From Paenibacillus gyeongsangnamensis (lineage in GTDB: Bacteria; Bacillota; Bacilli; Paenibacillales; NBRC-103111), in contig NZ_JAQAGZ010000008.1 of the NCBI RefSeq assembly GCF_027533625.1, positions 186,001-250,000 of the forward strand: a stretch of DNA of 64,000 bases. Reading direction: 5' to 3'. Under the pieces are notes generated by a model that searched no databases, had not been told where the DNA came from, and worked only from the letters and a program-made list of their open reading frames with translations. Position 1 is the stretch's first letter. Every line of letters starts with the position of its first letter. Below are positions 44,326-52,901 of the stretch, one piece after another. The position numbers were made by a program, and so were the translations under genes.

Positions 44326-44420
44326 AGGATAACCTCCTTCGGTTAACAACTACCTTACCTTATGCAGACGTGGCGTCTCCAGATACAGGGATAAACGCCC
44401 ATTTTCACCAGGATACGGCT

Positions 44421-44450
44421 GCGCCGTCCTTGTCTTACAAGGACCAGCGC
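44421..44450. terminator. Strong hairpin after the GT2 gene
   Basis: GCGCTGGTCCTTGT-AAG-ACAAGGACGGCGC on the minus strand, with only two mismatched positions. It lies directly after the glycosyltransferase stop. No T tract follows, so it may act as an mRNA end stabiliser more than a terminator. Confidence 0.5.
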
Positions 44451-44456
44451 GTTATC

Positions 44457-45185
44457 TTAAATAAACTGTTGAGGATCGACGCCCCATTTCTCTATAAATT
44501 TCTGATGGTTGGTAACGGAAAGCCCCTCGAACCAATTCCTGTCTTCCTTCTTGAAGCTCGCGCTCCCATGATGGTAAATAAACGCGTCGCCCACCAGCAT
44601 GAGGCGGAAGCCTGCCAACCGGGCGCGGAAGCAGTAATCGTCATCTTCATAATGACCGGGCGAAAACCGTTCATCGAGCAGCCCGATCCGGTCCATAAGC
44701 TCGCGGCGAAACAAAAAGCACAGCCCCACGATCCGTTCCGTCTGCATCCATTTGCCGCTGTCCGGCACGTTCATGCGCGCCGCCATATCCTCTACCGTCG
44801 TAAACGGTTCGGATATCTGCTGTTTGCCGCTGGCATAGTTGGTCATCGGGCCGACAATGCCGATGTCTTCGCTGCTGTACAGGCATCGCAGCATATTATC
44901 CATGGCACCCTGCGTCAGCAGCGTATCGTTGTTAAGCAGCAGAAGCGCATCCCCGCTCGCTATCCGCAAGCCGTAGTTGCAGGCTACCGGAAACCCGGTA
45001 TTGGAAGGGAGGGAAACGAGCTTGACGCGCTGGTTCAAGCTGTGTTCCAGCGATCCGTCCTTGGAACCGTTATCGACGACAATGATTTCGTAAGGCGTTT
45101 GTACATGGTTGCGGATCGAAAGAAGACATCCCCTCAGCAAATCCAATCCGTTATAATTCGGAATAATGATGCTCACCATCTGCAT
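44457..45185 (-). CDS. Glycosyltransferase family 2
   Basis: A 242-residue GT-A enzyme without membrane segments. It has VSIIIPNYNGLDLLRGCL, VVDNGSKDGS for the nucleotide site, LLLNNDTLL as the DxD-like metal site, and the acceptor-side HYEDDDYCFRARLAGFRLML. It is close to rhamnosyl- or N-glycan-type GT2 proteins, but the sugar cannot be named. Its ATG overlaps the stop of the preceding gene (TAATG), so it is the last gene of the operon 47222-44457. Confidence 0.9.
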   Translation of the reverse strand: MQMVSIIIPNYNGLDLLRGCLLSIRNHVQTPYEIIVVDNGSKDGSLEHSLNQRVKLVSLPSNTGFPVACNYGLRIASGDALLLLNNDTLLTQGAMDNMLRCLYSSEDIGIVGPMTNYASGKQQISEPFTTVEDMAARMNVPDSGKWMQTERIVGLCFLFRRELMDRIGLLDERFSPGHYEDDDYCFRARLAGFRLMLVGDAFIYHHGSASFKKEDRNWFEGLSVTNHQKFIEKWGVDPQQFI

Positions 45186-46438
45186 TATGCGTCACCTCCG
45201 GCGGCAATGCCCCGTTTGCGCAGTTCATCCGCAAAACCGAGCCTGGCTCCCGCCAGTTCTTCGGCCAGCTTGAACGCCTCCACATGGTCGCCGATGATCA
45301 GATCGGCCACCTGATTGTGGTGCCCCTGGTTGGATTTGCGCCGTTTGTTGGCGCGTATGACATCTATACTGCCGGGGGAACCGATGGATAGACCGCTGTA
45401 AACCGCCTTTGCCTGCGCTTTGGGAGGCACGCTCAGCTCCTGCGGCCCAAGCACTTGAATCGCCTTTCTGGACAAGGCGTGCGGTACGGCGGTAAGCGAA
45501 TTGGCCGCCAAATCCGGACGGCCCAGCGATGCGTTAAGAAACTCTTTCAAATAGGTGACTTGATCGCGCTTATGGAAGGGCTTCAGAAACGGGGAGATGT
45601 TGTTCAGCGACAAATCAAGTCCCCTGTCGACTCCATGAATGAACGGAATGAGCTTCTCTGCCTCCACCGGGATATCTCCGTCCAGGAACAGAACGATATC
45701 CGATTGCGCCAGCTTGGCGCCGACCACTCGGCCTACATCGTGGCCGAGGGGGTCCGGATAAGACAGCACGACGGCAGAGGGAATCTTGCGAGCCTCCTCA
45801 AAGCTCCGGTCCGTCGAACCATTGACGATCACGTAAGTCTCATCCAGCGGCAGCCGGCCCAGCTCCTTCAGCAGCGCGCCGATCGTACTTTGTTCATTCA
45901 TCGTCGATATGACGGCGGCGACCGATTTGTCTGTAGGCAGCAGAACCCAGTCCGGCGCGGGCCGCCCCTTTGCGTGGAAGAAACCGCGAACATACCCGGC
46001 CGCCGCTTTGGAATAATGATGCCTAGGCGCGGATGCCAGATTCCTCCGCTTCACCCGATCGATCCAATACCGGTTCAGCGCTTTGGCCGGATTCGGTTCA
46101 TGTGCAATAGAGAAGCGTGACGCGTCTCTTTTTCCCATGCGAAAGCCTTGTTCGAAATGGACCGAGGAAGTCCTGACTTTCGCCCGCTGCCGGGGGCGCT
46201 TGAACAGTACACGGCGGACCTGCCGCCGTTTTCCCTTTTTGGGCTCCGATCTTCGCAGCGGTACTGCCACTTTCCTGGAGATCGCAGCTTTCCGCCTGAC
46301 CCTATCCGCAGCGGATCTCTTTTTCCGCGGTACCGAGGCCGCTCCTCTCTTGCCGGATTCCGCTTTGAGCGCGATCCGCACCCTTTTCCCGGTGACGGAA
46401 GGCTTCTGGAATAAAATCACAGTCTGACGTTTCTGCAT
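45185..46438 (-). CDS. GT2-like glycosyltransferase with a very basic N-terminal extension
   Basis: The 417-residue protein has about 110 residues rich in Arg and Lys (PRKKRSAADRVRRKAAISRK), then a GT domain: VAAVISTMNEQSTIGALLKE, YVIVNGSTDRSFEEA, DPLGHDVGRVVGAKLA and IVLFLDGDIPVEAEKLIPF with the DGD metal site. A C-terminal IIGDHVEAFKLAEEL is shared with the neighbour at 46446, so the two are paralogues. The fold recalls glucosyl-3-phosphoglycerate synthases. The basic extension could bind nucleic acid, acidic polymer or the spore surface; that is a guess. Confidence 0.8.
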   Translation of the reverse strand: MQKRQTVILFQKPSVTGKRVRIALKAESGKRGAASVPRKKRSAADRVRRKAAISRKVAVPLRRSEPKKGKRRQVRRVLFKRPRQRAKVRTSSVHFEQGFRMGKRDASRFSIAHEPNPAKALNRYWIDRVKRRNLASAPRHHYSKAAAGYVRGFFHAKGRPAPDWVLLPTDKSVAAVISTMNEQSTIGALLKELGRLPLDETYVIVNGSTDRSFEEARKIPSAVVLSYPDPLGHDVGRVVGAKLAQSDIVLFLDGDIPVEAEKLIPFIHGVDRGLDLSLNNISPFLKPFHKRDQVTYLKEFLNASLGRPDLAANSLTAVPHALSRKAIQVLGPQELSVPPKAQAKAVYSGLSIGSPGSIDVIRANKRRKSNQGHHNQVADLIIGDHVEAFKLAEELAGARLGFADELRKRGIAAGGDA

Positions 46439-46445
46439 GCTTCCT

Positions 46446-47222
46446 TCACCTCACTGCGTTTCGATTTCGCCACAAATCCGTATATCGCGCGCGATCGTCC
46501 GTCTTCTGCGTCAGCCAATGAATGGCCTCCACATGATCGCCGATGATCAGATTTCTGAGCTGATGCGTTCCGAGCCTTCCGGGCTTGCGCACACGAAAAC
46601 GGTTAAGCTGCCCGACGTTGACCATATGAACCGCTTCTACCCGAAGTCCCTCCAGAATGGCCGCCGCATGCGCTATGGGAGGTACGGCCAAATGCTCCGG
46701 ACCTATAATGGACAGCGCCTTGCGGCTTATCGCGTGAGGGACCGTCGTCATAGACGCGCCATGCAGATCCGGGCGGCCGAGAACCACATTCAGCGCATGT
46801 TTCGCCAGAACAACAGGATGAACCTGCGATTCGGTCACCTTGCCCAAATACCGGTTCAAGGCTACGTCGACTCCGCGCCGCACCGCCCGGATGAACGACT
46901 GCAGCTCGTGGGCCGGGATCACCATATCTCCATCCATAAACAGCAAAATATCTCCTGTCGCATGGCGGGCTCCAACGCTTCGGCCGACGTCATGTCCGAG
47001 CGGGCTCTTGAAATGGATGACCTTCACTCCCATGGACTGAGCCGCTTCCTTGGACCCGTCGGTTGAGCCGTTTACCACAACGATGATCTCGGGGTTGGCG
47101 GGCTTCAGCTTCTTCACTTCCCGAATAATGTCAGGCAAGGTCCCCCGTTCATTCATAACAGGTATGATGACGGACACCTTGGTGCCATGCCTTTTGACTG
47201 CGAACGTATTTTGCGATTGCAT
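46446..47222 (-). CDS. GT2-like glycosyltransferase
   Basis: A 258-residue enzyme, the compact paralogue of the next gene: VSVIIPVMNERGTLPDIIRE, IIVVVNGSTDGSKEA, SPLGHDVGRSVGARHATGDI, LLFMDGDMVIPAHEL, and the shared end LIIGDHVEAIHWL. It has no membrane helix. It is first in an operon with two more glycosyltransferases, eight bases from the next gene. The acceptor is unknown. Confidence 0.85.
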   Translation of the reverse strand: MQSQNTFAVKRHGTKVSVIIPVMNERGTLPDIIREVKKLKPANPEIIVVVNGSTDGSKEAAQSMGVKVIHFKSPLGHDVGRSVGARHATGDILLFMDGDMVIPAHELQSFIRAVRRGVDVALNRYLGKVTESQVHPVVLAKHALNVVLGRPDLHGASMTTVPHAISRKALSIIGPEHLAVPPIAHAAAILEGLRVEAVHMVNVGQLNRFRVRKPGRLGTHQLRNLIIGDHVEAIHWLTQKTDDRARYTDLWRNRNAVR

Positions 47223-47321
47223 CCGCGAATCAACTCCCCTGGCGTTAACTAGGGAATGACGCCCCTACCCCCATTGTATGTCCCCAAGCTGCCATGGCGA
47301 GGGCTTCTGTTTAGTGTCCAA

Positions 47322-47363
47322 GAAAAAAGAACCCCCGATCCGCCTTGCGGTTTCCGGAGGTCC
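47322..47363 (-). terminator. Terminator after the small surface-type gene
   Basis: On the minus strand GGACCTCCG pairs with CGGGGGTTC (some G-T pairs) around a CCGC/GCGG inner stem and is followed by TTTTTT. Nothing else is seen in 47223-47405. Confidence 0.75.
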
Positions 47364-47405
47364 TTTCGGCTTTCGGGCCGGACCGGCTCGTTCGCGTCCA
47401 CGTTT

Positions 47406-47783
47406 TTATGGTATGGGCGTTAGAGCAGTAATCGTGGTTAATTCCGATTGAAGCACTTGTTGATTGGTTACAAGATTGCCTGAACCGTCTATACCTGTAA
47501 CCGTGACCATGACATTGGACGGCGAAACGCTGATCACGTTGATTTGAACCTCGTAAGCAACATTACCCGCAATAAAAAATTCTCTTACATCAAAAGATTT
47601 TGCAGCGACTACAAAATTGCTTACATAAGCGGGATAAAATACGGTCGAGGCCACGGAAGCGAAGATTTGCACCACGATCTGCGACGTATTGGACGCGTCC
47701 GCATTTCTTGTGCTTACTACAATATTGGAGGCGGCTGTACCGACAGCCTTCGTATTTGTGATTACTCCCGTAGAAAACGGCAT
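47406..47783 (-). CDS. Small MPF[ST]TG-family protein, paralogue 1
   Basis: A 125-residue protein with alternating beta-type hydrophobicity and no signal peptide. It starts MPFSTGVITNTKAVGTAASN and ends with GIDGSGNLVTNQQVLQSELT then TITALTPIP. The genes at 49916 and 54099 encode clear paralogues with the same start, the same central FxxGxxAYEVQxNVxS block and the same G-NLV-Q-x-QS end. ATG 47783 follows AAAGGGGG. The form fits a self-assembling beta-sandwich surface protein deposited from the mother-cell cytoplasm; function is unknown. Confidence 0.7.
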   Translation of the reverse strand: MPFSTGVITNTKAVGTAASNIVVSTRNADASNTSQIVVQIFASVASTVFYPAYVSNFVVAAKSFDVREFFIAGNVAYEVQINVISVSPSNVMVTVTGIDGSGNLVTNQQVLQSELTTITALTPIP

Positions 47784-47894
47784 TTCCATACCCCCTTTCA
47801 TCAGTATTCAAGAGCCACCACATGCTGAGTTAAGCAAAAGATCAATAAATCACACGGCGTCTTCGAATCTCACCTCCTTCATTTCATTTCCTGT

Positions 47895-47903
47895 TAATCT
47901 ATG
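47895..47903 (-). promoter_or_regulatory. SigK-like -10 for the 47.4-kb gene
   Basis: On the minus strand CATAGATTA matches the SigK -10 consensus CATANNNTA. No AC lies at the right distance upstream, and the leader would be about 110 bases, so this is weaker than the others. Confidence 0.35.
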
Positions 47904-48070
47904 TGAAAAGCGGTTCTCTTGCTTGTACTGGAATCTATTAGCCGACCTATTTAATAATCGTATGCTAGAATGCACCCGCCAGCCGCAACTGACGGGGCCA
48001 TTGCCGGAGGCTCCCGGAACGATTCCAGGATAAATAAAAAAACCTATTCCATGCAGGTACTCCCGACCAT

Positions 48071-48097
48071 ACTTCTGCGACGGCCGCTCATAGTATA
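48071..48097 (+). promoter_or_regulatory. SigK-type promoter of the GT4 gene
   Basis: AC (48071-48072), a 16-base spacer, and CATAGTATA (48089-48097). This is a full match to the SigK consensus AC-N16/17-CATANNNTA, about 25 bases before the ribosome site of the glycosyltransferase gene. Confidence 0.65.
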
Positions 48098-48126
48098 CAA
48101 GAAACACTACAACATAGAGGTGCGCC

Positions 48127-49200
48127 ATGAAGATATTGATTTCTTACTATGTCCCGAGCGGCGGCATGGAAACGTTAAACCGGCTGCGTGCCGAAGCCTT
48201 GGCTAAGCACGGAGTCGTCTGTCATCTTCACTATCAAATGTACGGCTCCGGCTTGCAAAATAATACGAGCAGCATACCTACCTTTATTACGAATAACGAG
48301 CTGGAACTTCAACATCTTCTCTTAACGGGGCAGTACGATGCGGTGATCGTTTCTCACGATTACATGATGCTGGAAAGGGTTCGGAGGTTAGGGTATCAGC
48401 GAATCGTGCTGTTTGAAGTTCAAGGCTTGGGCCAAAGAAGCGATGCCGTCCAGATCTTGCTGGCAGCGGCACCGTTCATCCGAAAGTACAGCAATGCGGT
48501 CTTTTACCCCCGAACCTCCCATCTGGTCGAGCTGTTTCGGGGCATGTTCCCGGACGTAGGGCAATTTTGCTTCCCCAATTTATTGGATACCGAACGGTTC
48601 CGCTATCGCCCGCTCCCCGTTCACCCTTATCCGATCATGGGTTGGGTCGGAAGGATCGAAACGAACAAAAACTGGCGCGGCTTTCTCCAGATCGGCTATC
48701 ACCTGCGCGAGATGGTGCCTAATTTGCAGCTGTGGATGTTCCATGATTCGCAGCTGAATCAGCCTGAGGAGTTCGATGCCTTTCAGCACATGGTTGCGGC
48801 GCAAGGGATAGGATCGCATCTGCACCTGCTATCCAACGTGCCGCATCGCGACATGGCCGATTATTTTTCCATGATCGGCGATTCCGGCGGATTCCTCGCT
48901 TCAACCTCCATCCTCGAAGGCTTCGGCTATGCTGTCGCGGAAGCGATGCTCTGCCGTTGTCCGGTCCTATCCACCGACTCCGACGGAGTGAGGAGCTTCA
49001 TCATTCATGACGTCACGGGAAAATTTTATCCGAGCGGTAACCTGGAGGCCGCCTTGACCCATGCCATGGATTTGATAACCAATGCGCAGCTGAGGAAGAA
49101 CATTCGGGACAATGGCGAGCGGCACATTATGGAGCATTATTCTCCGGACAAATATTGCCCTCAATTTCTGGAAATGGTGCACTCCCTGGGGATCTATTAA
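48127..49200 (+). CDS. Glycosyltransferase family 4
   Basis: A 357-residue GT-B enzyme. The N-terminal half opens with ILISYYVPSGGMETLNRLRA. The C-terminal half has MGWVGRIETNKNWRGFLQIG for nucleotide-sugar binding and ASTSILEGFGYAVAEAMLCRCPV, the E-x7-E motif of retaining GT4 enzymes. No membrane segment. AGAGGTG precedes the ATG. It is monocistronic with its own terminator and a SigK-type promoter, so it is probably expressed in the mother cell late in sporulation. Confidence 0.9.
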   Translation: MKILISYYVPSGGMETLNRLRAEALAKHGVVCHLHYQMYGSGLQNNTSSIPTFITNNELELQHLLLTGQYDAVIVSHDYMMLERVRRLGYQRIVLFEVQGLGQRSDAVQILLAAAPFIRKYSNAVFYPRTSHLVELFRGMFPDVGQFCFPNLLDTERFRYRPLPVHPYPIMGWVGRIETNKNWRGFLQIGYHLREMVPNLQLWMFHDSQLNQPEEFDAFQHMVAAQGIGSHLHLLSNVPHRDMADYFSMIGDSGGFLASTSILEGFGYAVAEAMLCRCPVLSTDSDGVRSFIIHDVTGKFYPSGNLEAALTHAMDLITNAQLRKNIRDNGERHIMEHYSPDKYCPQFLEMVHSLGIY

Positions 49201-49216
49201 AGCGGGCAAAACGAAG

Positions 49217-49261
49217 AACGACCCCTTCGCAATCAACCATGCGAATAGAGTCGTTTTTTTG
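49217..49261 (+). terminator. Terminator of the GT4 gene
   Basis: AACGAC and GTCGTT close a hairpin with an inner TTCGCA/TGCGAA stem, followed by TTTTTTT. Confidence 0.85.
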
Positions 49262-49291
49262 CCGTTACCCCATGGAAGGCAAATCGGCTGC

Positions 49292-49726
49292 TTAGCCTGT
49301 CGTTCGATTATTGTCCGTTAGAATGCCTGTCGTTTGATTATTGTCCGCTACTCTGACTGCCGCTAATTGCGGCGAAGCGATGATCCTTTCCACCGATGGT
49401 TGAAGTCCTGTAAGGCGCCTTTGCGAGTCTCTGGCAGTAACGGAGACGGAGACCGTATCCGCTCCCAAATTCGACGTCGTCACTCTCACCGTCACGGCAT
49501 CCAGATCGGAAAAAATATTGTCAAAGGTTTGCAATTGGTCGGGGCCGACGGCAACGAGGCGCTGCACATAAAGCTGCTGCACGGACGGACCGTCTGCGGC
49601 GTTCAGCGCATGAAACACTTCAAGCAGCACGTCGGCCGCCTGTGTTCCGACATTCGCCCCCCGTACGACCAACGATTTGATTTCCCTGCCGCGGTTCTCT
49701 ATTGCTCCGGTTGTGAATATAGCCAT
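49292..49726 (-). CDS. Small beta-rich protein, distant member of the surface-type family
   Basis: A 144-residue protein beginning MAIFTTGAIENRGREIKSLV, comparable to the MPFTTG paralogues in its first residues, then VLLEVFHALNAADGPSVQQL and VSVTARDSQRRLTGLQP. The C-terminus is a short repeat, DNNQTTGILT then DNNRTTG, encoded by two near-identical 29-base units (about 49294-49350). No signal peptide. GAGGTG precedes ATG 49726; the longer open frame lies upstream of that ribosome site. Function unknown. Confidence 0.6.
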   Translation of the reverse strand: MAIFTTGAIENRGREIKSLVVRGANVGTQAADVLLEVFHALNAADGPSVQQLYVQRLVAVGPDQLQTFDNIFSDLDAVTVRVTTSNLGADTVSVSVTARDSQRRLTGLQPSVERIIASPQLAAVRVADNNQTTGILTDNNRTTG

Positions 49727-49755
49727 CTCCATCACCTCTTCTGAAGATTTGCCGT

Positions 49756-49764
49756 TAGTATATG
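49756..49764 (-). promoter_or_regulatory. SigK-like -10 for the 49.3-kb gene
   Basis: On the minus strand CATATACTA, a full CATANNNTA match 20-30 bases before the ribosome site. The -35 AC is absent at 16-17 bases, which is common in GerE-dependent promoters. Confidence 0.45.
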
Positions 49765-49858
49765 AAACTGTCATTCTATTCGATTGGACGGAAGGCTACA
49801 AAGGAGGGTCTCAGGAAAAATATGTTAATTCCCAGCAGTAACCGCAGCATACGTCCAT

Positions 49859-49886
49859 ACGCAAATAGTGAATCTAGCATATATTT
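49859..49886 (+). promoter_or_regulatory. SigK-like promoter for the 49.9-kb gene
   Basis: AC (49859-49860), a 17-base spacer and CATATATTT (49878-49886), one mismatch from CATANNNTA. It ends 30 bases before the start codon. Confidence 0.45.
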
Positions 49887-49915
49887 AATATAAACCAGAA
49901 AGGAGGCGAAATCTT

Positions 49916-50293
49916 ATGCCTTTCACAACAGGTTATATTACCAATACGAAAGATGTCGGCACCGCAGCTTCCAACGTCGTGGTCAATATGGTGAACGAAA
50001 ACACAACCAATGCTGCTACGGTTGAAGTCAGAATTTTTTACAGCCTTGTCCCCGACGTTAAAATTCCGCTTTATGTGACGACGTTCACCCTTCCGGTCAA
50101 CTCCATTAAACGCAACACTTACTTTATTCAAGGGGTATTGGCTTATGAGGTGCAATTCAATGTAACCAGCGTCACGCCTACGGACGTCGTTGTTTCTACA
50201 TTCGGTTTGGATCAATTCGGCAATCTTGTAATTGAGCAAGGAATCATTCAATCCGATATGACAGCGATCTCCGCCTTGTCTCCGACTTCCTGA
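49916..50293 (+). CDS. Small MPF[ST]TG-family protein, paralogue 2
   Basis: A 125-residue protein starting MPFTTGYITNTKDVGTAASN, with VLAYEVQFNVTSVTPTDVVV near 80 and LDQFGNLVIEQGIIQSDMTA at the end. Length, start and end match the proteins at 47406 and 54099. No signal peptide, no cysteine. AAAGGAGGCG precedes the ATG. It is monocistronic with a SigK-like promoter and a terminator. Confidence 0.7.
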   Translation: MPFTTGYITNTKDVGTAASNVVVNMVNENTTNAATVEVRIFYSLVPDVKIPLYVTTFTLPVNSIKRNTYFIQGVLAYEVQFNVTSVTPTDVVVSTFGLDQFGNLVIEQGIIQSDMTAISALSPTS

Positions 50294-50321
50294 CACAGCC
50301 GGTCCTCTAGTGTCATCCGTT

Positions 50322-50345
50322 GCCAGGGGTACTCCCTGGCTTTTT
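50322..50345 (+). terminator. Terminator of paralogue 2
   Basis: GCCAGGG-GTACT-CCCTGGC followed by TTTTT. Confidence 0.9.
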
Positions 50346-50350
50346 AGTTT

Positions 50351-50462
50351 CCGGAAAATGGTCTGGGTTCCGGTTCGCGTATCCGTCCATGCATCAGGAA
50401 CCCTCTCACAAATTATTGCCGGCAAATATCGTCTGGGTTCCGGGCCGCGTGTCCATCCATAC
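50351..50462. repeat. Duplicated tail of the propeller gene
   Basis: 50351-50392 is a diverged copy (roughly three quarters identical) of 50419-50462, which encodes the end of the propeller protein (WMDTRPGTQTIF). The extra copy reads WTDTRTGTQTIF in another frame and lies after the stop codon. It shows an old partial duplication or shortening of the 3' end. Confidence 0.65.
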
Positions 50463-51632
50463 GGCTATAAAATCATTAGGGACAATAATATCGACATCAA
50501 TAAAGTCTCCTATCAATGTTGTCGGAGTACTGCCGCCGGCATTGGGATCGAAGGATACGGTCGTGACTCTGGTGTTGGTAAAGGTATTGCCTCCGTTCAT
50601 GGATTGCGCTACAAACACATCCAGGTTAAAACCGTTCAGACGATTCGTATAGTAGATGATGTTGACTCTGCCGGTTATCGGGGATACGGCAATGGCCGGG
50701 AAAAAATTTTGCGAACCTGCAGGACTATCCGTAACCTTCATAGGCGCAGTCCATGTCACCCCTTCGTCGAAGGATTTGGATATAAATATGTCCGCAAAGC
50801 CGAGCCGGTTGTCCTGCCATACGGCGTAAACCGTTCCATTGGTTGCGGTAGCGGAATTGTCCGTAGCCATATTCGGAAAGGTCAGGCAGCGAAAGGCATA
50901 ATTCGGTACGGGCAGGGGAGAGGGCACGAGCGTAACGGCGGAGATAACGACCTCCGGTTGAAATGTCGCTCCGCCGTCAAGCGAACGGCGCATTTTAAAT
51001 GCAGGAGCCGGGTCCAGCGTAATCCACCCTGCGTACACAATCCCGGTAAACCCGACGGCCACATCGGTACGTTCCACCAGTTCGGCTTCGTTGGATAACC
51101 GGATAGGCGTTTGGAACGAGATTCCGTTGTCGACGGACCGCTGAAAGAAAGAGACCGAACCCCCGGCAATATTGACATTAAATTGGTGATTGTAGGTGAG
51201 ATACGCATTTCCCAAAAAAGGGCTGGCCTGCGAATTGTCGATACTAATATTGGTCTCATCGTTGTTTATGAACGTACCTTGGCCTTGCGCCACTAGGACG
51301 GGACCGGTGAACGTCGCTCCGTTATCGGTGGACCGGTACACACCCGTTGTTCCGCCGAAATTCCCTGGAAATAAATGGGCCGCCACAAGAAAGGTACTTG
51401 GAAATCCATAGGCTACGGTAGCGGCTTCCGCGCCGGTGAATTGGGCAGGCAGTGGCAATAGTGTATTGGACCATATTGAACCGGCATTCAGCGAACGATA
51501 TAATCCGGTACGGGGCGATCCTGTCGTATTATCGGTTGACACGGCCACGACGATGTTAGCATCCAATAAATTCGCTGCAACACTTGGCTCATTCTTCGGG
51601 TTGCCGCCTGGAGTTACTTGGAAATTCGCCAT
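50406..51632 (-). CDS. Beta-propeller protein with six Asp boxes (sialidase-like fold)
   Basis: A 408-residue protein without a signal peptide. Six Asp-box motifs, S-x-D-x-G-x-T-F/W or close variants, recur at regular distance: RSLNAGSIW, RSTDNGATF, RSVDNGISF, RSLDGGATF, KSFDEGVTW and QSMNGGNTF. Each marks a blade, which predicts a six-bladed propeller as in sialidases. I do not see the full catalytic set (arginine triad, Tyr/Glu pair), so an enzymatic role is open; it may bind glycans. It lies 38 bases after a glycosyltransferase gene with which it is probably transcribed. Confidence 0.75.
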   Translation of the reverse strand: MANFQVTPGGNPKNEPSVAANLLDANIVVAVSTDNTTGSPRTGLYRSLNAGSIWSNTLLPLPAQFTGAEAATVAYGFPSTFLVAAHLFPGNFGGTTGVYRSTDNGATFTGPVLVAQGQGTFINNDETNISIDNSQASPFLGNAYLTYNHQFNVNIAGGSVSFFQRSVDNGISFQTPIRLSNEAELVERTDVAVGFTGIVYAGWITLDPAPAFKMRRSLDGGATFQPEVVISAVTLVPSPLPVPNYAFRCLTFPNMATDNSATATNGTVYAVWQDNRLGFADIFISKSFDEGVTWTAPMKVTDSPAGSQNFFPAIAVSPITGRVNIIYYTNRLNGFNLDVFVAQSMNGGNTFTNTRVTTVSFDPNAGGSTPTTLIGDFIDVDIIVPNDFIAVWMDTRPGTQTIFAGNNL

Positions 51633-51670
51633 ATGATGAATTCACCTTTCAGGAAAAATTCCCCATTCGC

Positions 51671-52873
51671 TCAAACCGATCCGAATAGCACTTCCAACAG
51701 CTTTACGGTTCGGTAGAGCTCATGGTAAACGGGTTCCTCAAGAGCGGGTTCATTTCGAAAGGCGACCATTTCGTGGCCGACCGTATAATACACGGAGATG
51801 TTGGGGTTATCCGCTTTTCTTAACATCTTCGACATATTCTCTAAATCCATATAATACAGCATTCCGCCTTTTCCATACAGCATCGCGAAAGGCGTCTCAA
51901 TCGTGTGCGCTACCCTGAATATCGCTTCCTTCTCATCCATTCCGGGCATGGCGATCACACGAATCCGAGGATCCGGTACGGCGGAAAGCGGTTTAACCGC
52001 TTCTTGACCGGTAGACAAATCCACAACGAGAAGCTGAAAGTTGCTGTAGTATTGCTCCAAAAGATTTTCCATCAAGTCTACGGTTGCCGGAGAACCGTCT
52101 CTTACCGGAAATAACACCGTCGTTTCCATAGGAATATTTCTTCGACGGCGAGCCTGAAACTTCGCGGTTTGGAAGGCGTTTCTCCAGCGCCGGTGCTGCT
52201 GGCTGGAATTTTTCAATTGGGCGGATACGCTGAAAGGAGAGTTTACCCGATAATCGATTAATTCCACGGGAATGTAGCGGGTCTCGCAATGGTCGGTCAA
52301 TCGAAGAACATAATCGTAATCTTCTACGGGTTCCATTCCGTAGCCTTCAATAAGCTTGGCATACCGGCTCTTGTACATGAAAGATACCCCGATAATATGA
52401 AAATCGAGCAGCGCCTCTTTGGGCTTAGCCTGATAATCCCTTAATTGCGCTTGCACGGCTTCGTCGTGAAGAGGCCGGCCCTCATCGTCGATTTCACGAA
52501 AACAACTGTATGCCAGACCAAGCTCTTCAGGACCTTGCAGCAATTCTTTTCTCAGAAGACGGATAAACTGAGGATAATACAGATTATCGCTAGAAACCCA
52601 AGTCAAATAAAGGATTTCCGGATCGGCCAGCAATTCTTTAAATCCCCGGTTCAGCGCCTTGGCCACGCCCTGATTTTTCCTGCATGGGATAACCTTCACC
52701 CGCGGATCATGTCGGACTTCTTCATCAATCACATCCGCTACTTCAGGAGCGCCGTCGATCACGATAACGAATCTGAAATTGGAGTACGTTTGGGCTAGAA
52801 CCGATTGGATGGCTGCGCGTAAATAAGACGGCTTCTGCTTGTAAACAGGCATGACAATCCCAACATCCGGCAT
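51671..52873 (-). CDS. Glycosyltransferase family 2 with a second GT-like half
   Basis: A 400-residue protein. The first 240 residues are a GT2 domain: VGIVMPVYKQKPSYLRAAIQ, FVIVIDGAPEVADVIDEE, YLTWVSSDNLYYPQFIRLL as metal-site region, and VEDYDYVLRLTDHCE on the acceptor side. The second half begins again with TVLFPVRDGSPATVDLMENL and LLVVDLSTGQEAV, resembling a shortened second GT-A domain without a metal site. It has a full SigK-type promoter and is followed by the propeller gene. Confidence 0.85.
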   Translation of the reverse strand: MPDVGIVMPVYKQKPSYLRAAIQSVLAQTYSNFRFVIVIDGAPEVADVIDEEVRHDPRVKVIPCRKNQGVAKALNRGFKELLADPEILYLTWVSSDNLYYPQFIRLLRKELLQGPEELGLAYSCFREIDDEGRPLHDEAVQAQLRDYQAKPKEALLDFHIIGVSFMYKSRYAKLIEGYGMEPVEDYDYVLRLTDHCETRYIPVELIDYRVNSPFSVSAQLKNSSQQHRRWRNAFQTAKFQARRRRNIPMETTVLFPVRDGSPATVDLMENLLEQYYSNFQLLVVDLSTGQEAVKPLSAVPDPRIRVIAMPGMDEKEAIFRVAHTIETPFAMLYGKGGMLYYMDLENMSKMLRKADNPNISVYYTVGHEMVAFRNEPALEEPVYHELYRTVKLLEVLFGSV

Positions 52874-52901
52874 CGAACATCCCCCTTAACATGATTTATA
52901 T

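Noticed and set aside
46100-46400. Plus-strand frames opposite the basic head of the GT2-like gene
   Set aside because: They are reverse reads of an Arg/Lys-rich coding segment without start signals.
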